From NCBI RefSeq assembly GCF_963169125.1, contig NC_084802.1:113774903-113838902 (forward strand): a DNA stretch of 64,000 bases, read 5' to 3'. The translations under genes were made by a program, and so were the position numbers. Shown here one piece after another: positions 33,581 to 44,571 of the stretch; within the stretch, counting starts at the first letter, position 1; every line of letters begins with the position of its first letter. This DNA comes from Humulus lupulus (Eukaryota; Streptophyta; Magnoliopsida; Rosales; Cannabaceae). A model generated the notes under the pieces. The model was not told where the DNA came from. It made no database searches and saw only the letters and a list, made by a program, of their open reading frames with translations.

Positions 33581-33770
33581 ATGGCTCTGCTTATTATGCC
33601 AAAATCCATGTTCCATAAATAATAACTCTGCTTTGTCTGACAAAGGTCATGTTCTACAAAATAATATTTGCTTAATCTACCAGAATCTATGTTCTACAAT
33701 ATAGCTCCGCTTTATCTGTCAAAAGCTATATTCTACAAATAATAGCTATGCTTAACCAGTCAGAAGAAAG
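33581..33770. repeat. 40-bp tandem repeat, 4.75 units
   Basis: Units start at exactly 33581, 33621, 33661, 33701 and 33741. Each holds a GCTCTGCTTTATCTG-like half and an ATGTTCTACAAAT-like half. The fifth unit is partial (30 bases). Units differ at about a quarter of positions, but the period never slips. No protein frame crosses it. Confidence 0.88.
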
Positions 33771-35769
33771 ATTTCCATGTTATCAGTTTTCTCATCTTTT
33801 CTGATACTCAAACTTTTTGTGGGTGGCTCGAATATGCTTCTCAAACTTTTCTCCTCATAGTTGGTACAGATCCCCAAATTGTGATGAGCATGACTATTTT
33901 GCATGAAGAGCTTTGTTCATCTGCCTTCCTCTGTTGGATTTAATTTGATGTGAAGGCCTTCCTCTCTGTGGTTCCAAAATGCCCATTGATGAGTTTATTA
34001 TATTAGTGTCCATAGAGAGGATCTTCCTTGCTAGTCTACTGTGGTGTACAAGCTTCCAGGGAACTGTGATCCTGAAGTAGCTATAACTTTTTGGAGAGGA
34101 ATATTGACATGTGAAGTTTTTAGCTGGATCACTATCTGCCTCATCCCACCATGTGCGGGGCTACATGCTCCTATCAGTCTCCTACTACTCCCTATTTTGG
34201 AGGTCTTGGCCAGTGGTTTGAGGTGGCATGGTTGTCTCATTCCACTTTTAAGACCTCTGGGATTGCTTTCCAAGGTCGACGTATATTTTAAGCCACTCCT
34301 TTGGAGAGATCACGGAGTGGCTCTGACAACGATCCTCAACTACCCATGCTGGAAGCATTGGGTCAACCATAGGTTCTAGCTTCTCTGTCTTCCAAATGGG
34401 GCTTAATCCCCGAATAACCAATCAGCTATGGATGGTTGATATGGATGGTTGTAGGCGACAAGTATTAATGTGTTCATGTGTGCTCAACTCTAATTGGTCT
34501 TCAAACTCACAAATATTATCTTGCCCCTTGTTTGCTCAACGCCGATTGTTGTTCACTACAACATAATGTGTTCGTCTATTTATGTCGTTCGATGGTTTCC
34601 TTCAATTCTTAGTTCTTTCTTTTATTCGAACCTTGACTGCCACCATCATCCTCCAAGGAGAAATTGACACCCTGTAAATCATTAGAGTTTGGTTTTTATC
34701 GAACTTCCTTTTTTTTTTTTTCTTTCCTTATTCTCTTTTGAAACCTCTAACCCTTCTCGGGTTGATTTTTGCCTCTATTTTTTCTCTTACTTTCGGTTGA
34801 CTTCAACTTTGTGAAGTGTTGTATTTATAGGCAATCTATCCTTAGGGCTTCGACACAATATCTATTATTTTTGCTTTTATCTCCCACTAACATTCCATCA
34901 AAGCTTCCATTATTATCCCCAACAGCTCCTGTCATTTTACGATTTCCCCAGATTTGCAATTCTGAGTGCAAAGTTTCTTTCACGTGTTTTGGCACTACTA
35001 AGAGGAATCTTGCTGCATTTTGTACAGATTATCACTGTACCTGCAAAAAAATTACAGCAAACACTTTTGTAGAGTACCTAACTATCCCAAGCGATTCTCT
35101 AGCTGATCTATCATACTCCGCGTGACCCTGCAATATTTAAAGCATTCAGCAATAAAACGTGTAGTTACTTCAATATGAGCTCTTTATACAATTTTGAAAC
35201 TAATCCAAAATCTAGCTCAAATAAGCTGACATTCTTGTCACTATAAGATAAAGGTTAAACAAAGTGCTCGATAATCAAATTGGTGAAATGAGCTATCATT
35301 AACTTTCAAGTTACAGTTTGTAACTTTACCCACTTGAACTAATAATGTTTCTGCTCAAAATAATAATTTTTTTAGTGACATCGAATTCCAAGTTCTTGGG
35401 ACACTTTCTTCCCAATGTATCGTCTTCAATGTGTATGAGCCTTTACCAAGCACTTTAACTATTCAAACTCAAACTCACAAAAATATAACATCAACACATT
35501 TATAAATAAATAATTTGATGATATCGATTGCCTTAAGTTTGTAATCCCATAGAGTAGTCTCATCCTTTGTTGATGAAGACTTTGAATCCATAATCAGATT
35601 CATGTAGTGAATATCAAAATAAAACTTTATTTGATCTCTCATGGTTATGTGTACACAAACGAAATCTTGAAGCAAGGATATGAAGATAATGTAGAAGATA
35701 AACAAATTTCCCTCATTGTTGATTATGCAAAACACAAAAAGAAAGTAATTAGAGATAAATATTTTTTAT
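33771..35769. other. Unclassified region with an LTR-like promoter on the minus strand
   Basis: No recognised protein. A minus-strand TATA box (CTATAAATAC, plus 34821-34830) is followed by an A-rich leader, and the region lies where the 3' LTR of minus-strand element H should be. I could not find LTR borders. Frames at 34031-34379 (both strands) and 34769-35125 are not supported as genes. Confidence 0.4.
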
Positions 35770-36750
35770 TGTTGGGGATTTATGGCTTACACTTTCTAAT
35801 CAACCAATGAATAATGAGAATTACTTTCTATATTTTAAACCATATAGACTAATCAAGAACCATATTTAAAGTATGAATGCAAATCTTGATAATTAAATAA
35901 ACATATTCAAAATATGAATGCAAATCTTAATAATTAAAGAATAAGTAATGTAATATTTATAGCATGAATTTAGAAACATTTAGTCACAATACAACCATGG
36001 ATTTAATGATAGAATAACTAAAAATTAGATCAAGAAAAATAATAGACCTTTGTGGAGAGAAAACCAAGTTACATAAAATCATAAAGATTATGATTTACGT
36101 GAATCACAAAATGGAACAGGGCTTGACACAAATGAAGATATGTTCTCCAAAAAAATCTATTCCTAGCCTTCTCCGTCAGATTGCTTGAAGCAACTACAAT
36201 GAAATGAGATTGGGATTCACAATCCTTGAATCATCATGAAATTCAAGCTTTCTTGACGAAGATCTTGGAGAAAAATAGTAATCCTGAGAGCTAGAGAGAA
36301 AAAGGTTTTAGAGAGAGAGGGGGGATGAGTGATCAATTCACCAAAAACTCAAGTGACCCCTTTAAATAGTATAGGAACTCTCATTAGACTCAATTAATGA
36401 GATTAAAGCATTTGATTTGAATTTTGGAGCCAAAAACACGTCACTGTACGGTCCTGTACGGACCGCCCAGGTGAGGCGTCGCCTGCACCTAGGTGGTCCA
36501 TTGCCACCATGTAGGCAACACATCACCTGTGTAGTGATTCAAAGGACCAGCGACGCGTCCCCTACAAGAGGCGACGCAATGCATGTCTCTCTGACTTGGC
36601 ACTCCAAAACTTGTCTCAAAACATCCCCAAATACCTTCAAACTTTTTGGGTAATCTTATATACTCCAAATAAACACTTTGGGCCCAAAAAGATGATCTGT
36701 AGATGCCTATACCAAAAGTCAACTTTCACATGTTGACTTTAGTGAAATCA
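35770..36750 (-). mobile_element. Copia-like LTR, minus orientation, partly truncated
   Basis: On the minus strand it shares stations with the LTR at 39496-40228: a GTATATAAGA-like box, a GCGTCGCCT-rich patch (plus 36465-36580) and CTCTCTAGCTCTCA followed by TTTTTCTCC. The left border TGTTGGGGATT (35770) fits an LTR end; the right border runs straight into element H integrase at about 36750. It contains (GAGA) and a GTACGGTCCTGTACGGACC near-palindrome at 36447-36465. Confidence 0.6.
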
Positions 36751-37830
36751 TTATGGTTTTTGCACCTCTTCATGCTTAACCAAATGCACAATGTATTTAA
36801 CCAATAATAAAATTTGGAATGGTCCTTCCCAATTGGGCTCTAGCTTCTTCTGATTTCTGGTGACATGTCTGAGCATCCATTTATCAACCTTGAACTCTAT
36901 GGGATTGAGTTTGTTTTTGTACAGATGCTCTCCTAGGCTTTTGTACTTCACATTTCTTACTAGCGCGACCTGTCTGATCTCCTCAAGCAAATCAAGGATG
37001 TGAGCTATCTAAGTAGAGTTAAAAACTTCATCCATTGCTATTTCTATCATTAGTGTAGGCATACCTATTTATTTTGGAACTACTGCCTCCATATCGTACA
37101 CCATCGCATATGGGGATTCGCCTATTGAAGCTCTATGCATTGTCTTGTATGCCCACAGAACCTTTGGAAGGTCTTCCAGCCAAGCCCTGCCTTATCTTCC
37201 AAATCTTTTTTGATATTGGCGAAGATTACTTTATTGGTGGCCTTTACTTTCCCATTTCCTTGTGGATAACTCACTGATGAGAATCCCTAATAACTCTTTA
37301 ACTTCTGGTAGAGATCTTTAAACTTTACATTATTTAATGGAGTTCCATTATCCACTGTAATTTCTTTTGGAATGCCTAGCTGACAAATTATGTGATACCA
37401 AATGAAATTCATTGTATTTCCTTTCTAAAAGTGTTATATGCTTCACCTACTACCCATTTTTTGTAATAATCGGTTGCCAATAACACATTTTTCTTTCCTA
37501 CAACTAGTGTAAGTAGCTCTCCTACGACATCCATTCCCCATTTTGCTAAGTGCCATGGCGTGACAGCTGAATGCAGAGCTTGAGTTGGTTTATGTGTTAA
37601 CTAAACATGGCATTGATACTTGTCACATATTTGAGCATAAGCCGCAGCCTCTGTCATCATATATGGCAAGTAATACCCTGCAGTCAGAGTTCTATGAGCC
37701 AGACTTCTTCCACCTGAATGATTCCTACACAATCCATCATGAATTTCCTTGTTCAATGTCTTCACTTCTTTAGGCCTCAAACACCACAAATATGGTCCTT
37801 TGAATGGTCGTCTAAACAACTACCCATTTA
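36751..37830 (-). pseudogene. Element H (Tat) integrase, degenerate
   Basis: Minus strand: N-terminal zinc-binding part GPYLWCLRPKEVKTLNKEIH, NHSGGRSLAHRTLTAGYYLP and ICDKYQC (37819-37601), where the second Cys of CDKCQ has become Tyr. The catalytic core (about 37000-37590) is recognisable only in patches. The C-terminal part is DKWMLRHVTRNQKKLEPNWE and GPFQILLLVKYIVHLVKHEE (36990-36751). The frame is cut off at 36751 by the copia-like LTR. Confidence 0.85.
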
Positions 37831-38600
37831 TGATCGTATATCGAGCTACTTTTTCTCTTAAAATCCTTGCTTCATCTCTGTCCTCTCACACTTCGCCTTT
37901 TTCCAAATATCTAATAATAGGATCTATCATACACTCACTATTGTGCTCTCTTCGATATTTGCCATCCTGACGTGCTCTGTCATTGTGCTTATCATAATTG
38001 CTAATGATCTGGTACACTCTCCTGCATAAACCTTTTTTTCCAGCTCATCCACTCTCCAATTCATTTCGTGTGGTATTTGATTGAGCTCGAACATAGTGAA
38101 ATGTTTTTGCAGAGAAGTTACTTCATCAAGATAATTCTTCATTTCGGGCTCTTTGGTGTAAAATATTGGCACTGAGTTGTTCTATGACAAACTTAGAATT
38201 TGCTCTGACACGTATCTTCTTTATTCCCATACTCTTGGCCAGCTGCAAGCCATAAATCAATGCTCCATACCCCGTTATTATTAACTTTCTCTTCCAATTG
38301 CAAGGCCTATTCTATTCTCAACCCTGAGGGTGTTTACATGACAACGCCAATCCCTGACTTGTGAGAATTTGTCGACCCATTTGTGCTTATAGTCCACACC
38401 CATTCTTCTTTCATCACCTACACTTCTTCCATGGCCTCAGGTTCAAATTAATTTATTTCTACCAAGAAATCTGCCAGAACTTGTCCCTTTTATGTCGTTC
38501 TTAGTGCAAAATGTATGTCATAAGCTACTAACTCTATCGCCCATTTTGACATTCTGCAAAGTAAATCTTGTTTGGATAAGATATTCTTCAATGGGAATTC
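37831..38600 (-). pseudogene. Element H RNase H (archaeal-type) region
   Basis: The minus strand contains WTISTNGSTNSHKSGIGVV (plus about 38335-38400), which aligns with the VDGSSN motif of Tat archaeal-type RNase H but with Asn in place of the catalytic Asp. It also contains the C-terminal FELNQIPHEMNWRVDELEKK (38172-37927). Stops lie between them. A catalytically dead remnant. Confidence 0.75.
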
Positions 38601-39495
38601 ACTTATTATAGTTAAAACTTGGGTTTCAAAATATTACTTCAACCATTTCTTTGCTGTTATTAGAGCCAAAACAAAAATTTACATAATTGTATCTGATTTC
38701 CTTCAACTTACCTAAATAACGCAGAGCTGACTTCTACTTTTGACACTACCAGACACATGTAGAACTTTTCATTCATGGTAGGAGTGCTCAAAATGGGCAA
38801 TGAGCTTAGATACTTCTTGAGCTCTTTAAAGGCTTTCCTTTGTTCTTCACCCTATAGTACCTTTAAATCCTTCTTGATACACTAAAAAAATGGCTCACAT
38901 CTATCAGACAGCCTAGAGATAAATCTTCCTAGTGTCGTAATTTTTCCAGTTATTTTCTATACATCTTCCATTGTTTATGGCTATTATATTTCAGAGAGTG
39001 TTGCTACTTTAGTAGGATTTTCCTCGATCCCCCTCCTACTCACTAAATGTCATAAGAAGTGCCCCGATGCCACCTCAAATGCAAATTTGGCATGATTGAG
39101 CTTCATTTTAATTTGATGAGCACCACCATATCATCAATATATACTTCCATGATTCTTCTAAGCTGCTCTGTAAATATTTTAGTCATCAGTCTCTAGTAAG
39201 TTGCACCAATATTTTTTACCTTGAAAGGCATGACTCTAGAGTAGTAGAGCCTTCGTTCTGTTTTGAATGATGTATGGATGTTGTTTTCTTCTACAATAGA
39301 AATTTCATTGTAGCCTGAATATGCATCCAGGAGGCTCATATGCTCGAATCCAGCGATCACATCGACCATCTAACGATCCTTGACCGAGGAAATCTGTCCA
39401 TTGGGCAAGATTTGTTGAGATTGGTGAAATCAATGCGGACTCCCTTTTCCCAATATTTCTTCGGCACTACAGCTAGATTGGAAGTTAATGCTGGG
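38601..39495 (-). pseudogene. Element H reverse transcriptase, main part
   Basis: The minus strand encodes NLAVVPKKYWEKGVRIDFTN, MVDVIAGFEHMSLLDAYSGY and NEISIVEEN, YYSRVMPFKVKNIGATY, and the catalytic box IMEVYIDDMVV (YIDDM at plus 39127-39141). Directly after DMVV about twenty residues common in relatives are missing before MKLNHAKFAFEVASGHFL. A stop follows GATY. The N-terminal RT part continues on the other side of the inserted LTR at 40229. Confidence 0.87.
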
Positions 39496-40228
39496 TGTTA
39501 GGATTGGTTAAACTACATAGTCCAAGTGGTCTTACACAAACTAGGTTTAAAACACTAAATAGTTTCACATACTGAAGATGTGTTTTGTTGTCAGAATTTA
39601 AAAATTGTGATTTTGGGTACAAAGTGATACATTGAGGTATATAAGAATGCCCAAAACGTTTGGCAGAATTTGGAGGTGTCTAAGGTCACTTTTGAGAAGT
39701 TGGACCTACCTAAGTGGCGTTGCGTCGCCTCCATACAGACACATGTTTTAAGTTCTAAATGATGTGTTGAAAAGCTCTAATCCTATTGGTTGGACTTAAT
39801 GACAGTGCCTACACTATAAAAGATTTTTCTTAGAGTTTTGATAGACTTGATCACTCTTTCAATTCTCTTTCTCTCTCTAGCTCTCAAGATCATAAGTTTT
39901 CTCCAATAAGTTCATAAAGCAAGTGCTTGTCTTTCTGAATTTCAAGCTTGTTCAATCCCAATTTCCTTTCCTACTAGAGAAAGCCTCAAGCATCCATCAA
40001 GGGTTGAATAATGATACGTCACATGTATAAGCCTTGTGTTTGATTCTCTATATCAAAGGTCAAAAGTAAAGTTCTAACAAGGGTTTGAAGTTTGCAATAA
40101 GAGCAATTTTTGTTCTATAACTAGGGTATGCATATCTCTATCTCAATATTTTCTTGGACTCTCAAATATTATTGTGTGTAAATTCTTATTATTGTGGTGG
40201 TTTAATCTCACTCTCTCCTTACATTGAG
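39496..40228 (+). mobile_element. LTR inserted into element H reverse transcriptase
   Basis: Starts TGTTAGGATTGG at 39496; a TATA box (CACTATAAAAG) lies near 39810, followed by the CTCTCTCTAGCTCTCA leader also seen at 35770-36750. It ends around 40223-40228. Removing it rejoins the Tat RT frame exactly (EECLY before it, PALTSNLAVV after, on the minus strand), which fixes the borders to within a few bases. No target duplication is visible. Confidence 0.72.
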
Positions 40229-40723
40229 TACAAGCATTCCTCAATAGCCTTAATTTTCAACAACCTTTCAACTTCATCATTAGTTACCTAGTTAATTTTC
40301 GGAGTAAATCGTCTTTTCTATTGTTTTACAGCTGGAAATCATTTATCAATGTTTACTTGATGAGTCATGACTTCTGGATCAATCCAGAGCACGTCTTGTG
40401 GTGACCAGGCAAATGTTGATTGGTTCTCCTTCAAAAACATTATTAGCAATTCTTTTTCCTCTGGAAGCAATTGGGCACTTACCGGCACTATTTTCTCGGG
40501 ATTCGTTTCCTCTATTTGCACTTCTTCTAACTTGTTAGTTGTCACCTTAGGATGTAATAATTCTTCTTCTTGCACATATTTTAGGTATGTTGGTAAATGG
40601 CCCTATGATTATTATGTGAGATCTTGTTCTTTGTGTGCCTTCATTGTTTGCATGTTATTCACATTCTTTATCAAAACACAACATTTCTTCGCCTGCTTTT
40701 GGCAGCCCCTGATATCAATCGTG
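40229..40723 (-). pseudogene. Element H protease-RT linker and RT N-terminus
   Basis: The minus strand reads LLIMFLKENQSTFAWSPQDV then IDPEVMTHQVNIDK (40440-40339), the conserved segment before Tat RT, preceded by an acidic linker (EEVQIEETNPEKIVPVSAQL). On the left comes VERLLKIKAIEEC, the RT start. The minus-strand stop near 40330 and a rough stretch at 40270-40330 break the frame. The right side is the solo Tekay LTR. Confidence 0.82.
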
Positions 40724-40728
40724 TAAGT

Positions 40729-43253
40729 TGTAACGTCCTCCTAAACTAGGAACGTTACACTGTGTACTTTAAATAGTGCCAAACTTGCTAATCAAGTAAC
40801 TTGGTTATAGACGTGTAACTAAGGTTAATGACAAGGGTTATGGTTAAAAATTTGGTCAAAAGGAAACGTTGACTATTCATTTAAAATATTTAAGTTCATA
40901 CATGGGATTCCAAAATAACATTTAAAAGGTTAATACAGTTCAAAATACAAGTCAAGCCGAACTAGGAGGCAAAATAAGGGATACAACCCCGACCATGGTG
41001 GTCGAGCAGCCGCATATGTACACGCCGCCACCGATGCTCTCCAACTAATGGCTGGTCTAGCTTCCCTTTCCCTTTACCTGCACCACATAGCACCCGTGAG
41101 CCAATGCTCAACAAGAAAAATTAAACATGTGCATGAATAATAAATACAAATTCTAGATACATATCTAGCATGGCAGCAGTAATAACCTACTCATGCATGC
41201 ATACAATTACAGCTAAATGATCATAGGATCACTCTAGGGCCCACTTCCCTGAATGGATGACCATAGAGTCTTCCCGGGGCCCTAAGCCCTATCTAAGTGA
41301 CCATAGAGTCACCTGGGGCCCTTTGCCCTTAGCTCTGAGTAACTAGCCATAGAGCTAGCCAAGTGCTTTGTTCTTTCCAAATGACCATAGGGTCAGCCAA
41401 TGTAATAGTACGTCCCTAATTAGGCCTAAGCCTCTCTACCAGCACACAACACACTATTGCCGCCCTTGATTAATAATTCAATGCCTTAACCAAATATTCG
41501 AATAAACAAATAACCAAATACACATAAGGATACTTGAGATAATGCAAGTATGCATATATATAAATCATATATCTCAGCCAATTAAATGCAAACAAAGTAA
41601 TAACAATGTTCCTTAATGGGGTCGAGCCCTAATTACACAGATAATGCAAACAATCATATATCGTTTAACAATTATCCGGATATAGAGCATTCAAGCATGC
41701 TTAATCAACGAGCACAATCATAATCTTAATCATGTTCATTCTCAGGGGTCTGAGCCCTATTCATAATTATATTTAACAACCGGGCCTAGCCCTAATCACA
41801 TATGCCACATATTGGGTGCAATTTTCTTACCTCAGGTCTGAGTGCAACTTATAATAAGAACGACCTTGGAGCACGATCTCGATTCCGAGCCCCTAGTGGT
41901 AACCTATTCACAAGCATGATATAGAATCCCGTCAATAACGAGCGAATAAAGGCTTCCGGATGGAGTCCTAGCCTCCAAGACGTCGAGTTCTACTAACTTG
42001 GGTAGTAGAATCAATCCTGAGCCCTTACATTTGAGTTTTCCCACTCAAGAAATTCTCAGGGCTCAAAAGCCCTTCAAGCGCCATGCCCAAGGCAAAAGAG
42101 TTGCGGCCCACACCAAGTCAGAGAGTCCAAGGCTCTCCTCTGGACACACGCGCCGCGGCGCGCCCCTTCAAGCGTTGCGACTCAAAATGGAGATTCAACA
42201 CCTCCTTCTCCCATCGTTCATGAGTGTCGTGGCGCCACAAGGACAGGGCCGCGGCTAAACATTAAAACCCAATTTTCCCCCTCGTTTCTTCAAGCCTAAT
42301 CTCACCAAAATCCAACCCAAACATAGCCAAAACCCAAAAGCAAAGTTCCCAATCAATTCAACACTTCAAAACAAACAAAACCAAAGTATAAACTTGACAA
42401 AAACCCCACCAAATCTCCAAATTCAATTTGAGTTTTCAAAACTCTAAAACTCAACTAAAACCAGAGAAAACATATAGAATTAAGGCATGAAATTGATACC
42501 TCTGCTGCCCAAAATGGTGCTAAGCCTTTCCCCAAGCAATCTCGAGCCTAGGCTAGCCTCAATTCCCCTTAGATTGCAAGAAATTCCAAGGAATGGAGAG
42601 AGAGAGAGAGAGAGTGTACACGAGTGAGAGAGAGTTTGAGAGTGTTTTTCCTTTGATTTTGTATTTATGTGGAGGTTTCTTAGAGTTCAAGTAACTCTAA
42701 GGAAATCCCGAAGCTCAGGGTACCAAAACCGTCCCCGAGGGTAAAATGGTCAAAATTCCTGAAATTCCCTCCTAATTTCACTAAATCCGAATATATCCTC
42801 AATTATTTATTCCCATTACCCGATATCCCAGTAATGTACTAAATACCCAAAATACCGGCCGACTCACCTCAAGGTGGGTATTTGGTTCCGTTGTGAGTCT
42901 GTCACTAACTTACTCCCTAGGATCGCCTCGCGTCGAGTAACCCAAATATATCCACATATTAATGTGGTCTCACACATATGCACACATATTCCAAACATAC
43001 CCGTAATGGGCCAAATTACGAAAATTGTCCTTCTAATAAGAAACAGGCCCACATGCATATTTAATACACCTAAACTTGCATATCTAGTCATATTATAATA
43101 TAACTCATGTAATCACATAATGATGCACATATATATCACATAAAACACATATTTCATAATTAAATCACATATATTCAAATAATTCTCCATAATTTTCCAT
43201 CTTGGACACCTAATCAAGGCCTAAAGCCTTATTTGGTAATTTGGGGCGTTACA
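40729..43253 (-). mobile_element. Solo Tekay-type LTR with target duplication TAAGT
   Basis: Minus strand TGTAACGCCCC...GGACGTTACA, 2525 bp, flanked by TAAGT at 40724-40728 and 43254-43258. Contains the conserved phrase (41076-41119), a CpG island (42110-42260), a GA run (42594-42614) and a patch of five GACCATAGAGTC-like words (41219-41394). It splits the protease region of element H. Confidence 0.93.
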
Positions 43254-43680
43254 TAAGTTCCATAAGATTACTGGCATTTGAGCACTTGATGAAGCATAGA
43301 GGCTACCCCCTGCTTTCTATGCACCCATCCTTTACTCATTATTGCACTGTATCTTGAGTATGAGTTTATCACCATAAAATCTACTACGATAGTGCGCTCC
43401 GCAACCACTACTTTCTGCTCAATTACACCCTTTGGAGTCACTTTTGTGCTCTCAAAAGATAGAATGGGTATTGTTGAAGCGCATAGATTTTCTAATGGAA
43501 TTCCCATTTATTGAAAACAATCATAGAAGAGGATTTATGCATTATTCCCTCTGTCTACCATTACTCTTCCAAAATTGTCAATTTTCTATCCTCAAATTGA
43601 TTACCAAAGCATCTTCGTATGGGAGGTCTACCTTCTTTAAAACCTCTTCCGTGAGCGTGATTGAATGTGTCAGGAAGTAG
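43254..43680 (-). pseudogene. Element H protease, C-terminal part
   Basis: The minus strand encodes VTPKGVIEQKVVVAERTIVV, then MVINSYSRYSAIMSKGWVHR and ASMLHQVLK (43507-43268). This matches the Tat protease end YNAIMGRPWLH with Gly-Arg-Pro changed to Ser-Lys-Gly. The active-site Asp part (43510-43680) is out of frame and not readable with confidence. The solo LTR follows immediately. Confidence 0.8.
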
Positions 43681-44571
43681 CGCTACGTCGGCATGATGCC
43701 ACAACATTTATACTCTCTCCTCAATTCTCTTTTCAAACTATAGATCAGCTTCTCTCTCCATTGATGGTTTTTTAGAACCAAATATAATTTGGAATTTGCT
43801 TTAGAGGTTGCTTCCCTATGTTTGAACTTATGGCTTGTGTAGTTTTTCCATGTTCAAGTGTTGATTGAGTTGGTGATTTAATCGTTGTTGGAGTTAACTT
43901 GATGTACTATGTTAACCTGCTATTTCGTAGCATGTACTACACTTCATTATACAGAGCCCGACATTTAGATATCGTATGCCATACATTTTTTAGAAATGGA
44001 CAATATTTGATGTGAACTCTCTTCTCTAGAGGCGAAGTGATCTTAAATGGTTCTTTCCAAATCTACTTCTCTTTATTTTCATTATAGAGACAGTGTTCTG
44101 AATATGCAGATACTTTTTCCAAGCTCTCTGACCTTGTCCTCTTACATCCTTTCCTGTGTGATTAGGCGTGTTCCACCTTTCTCTTGTCTTTCCTACCTCC
44201 AATCAGAGGGTTTCCCTCTATGGGCTTTGTGATCAGAGCTGCCCTTTTAGCTTCTTCCTCCTGGATATCTAGTATTTTGGAGACCACCTCAGCTTTGAGT
44301 TGTACATCATTCAAGTGTCTTGGTAGATTCAAGAATAACTGCTCGAACAAGAGAGATCATCTCTGCAAGATTTCACAAAATAGATTTGTTGCAATAGCTT
44401 TATCTACATTATTAATTTGACGTACAAGTTTTATAAATCTTTGTAGATAAGATTTTGGGTGCTCAGAGATTCCTTGCTACATTAACTAGAGGTCATTCAT
44501 AGTTTTTCATACTTCAGTGTATCCTCTATATTGCTGCATGAATTGATCTCTGAACTTTACAAAAGAGTTAA
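43681..44571 (-). pseudogene. Element H gag, truncated
   Basis: The minus strand shows capsid-like INSFVKFRDQFMQQYRG, then HPKSYLQRFIKLVRQINNVD (44571-44400), and a clean 62-codon frame (44350-44162) with LNLPRHLNDVQLKAEVVSKI and GGRKDKRK. This fits the C-terminal half of Tat gag. The N-terminus, 5' leader and 5' LTR are lost at the border with element E LTR at 44572. Past 44160 only fragments (CPFLKNVWHTISKC) remain. Confidence 0.72.

Noticed and set aside
33581..33770. CRISPR-like array
   Set aside because: Units are directly adjacent with no unique spacers, and the sequence is plant nuclear DNA; it is a plain tandem repeat.
34031..34379. Overlapping frames on both strands (112 and 80 codons)
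   Set aside because: Neither contains a recognised motif; hydrophobic/basic composition is symmetrical as expected for chance overlap in repeat DNA.
34769..35125. 118-codon Cys-containing plus frame
   Set aside because: Starts at TTG, overlaps a minus-strand LTR-like promoter, and has no homology I can name.
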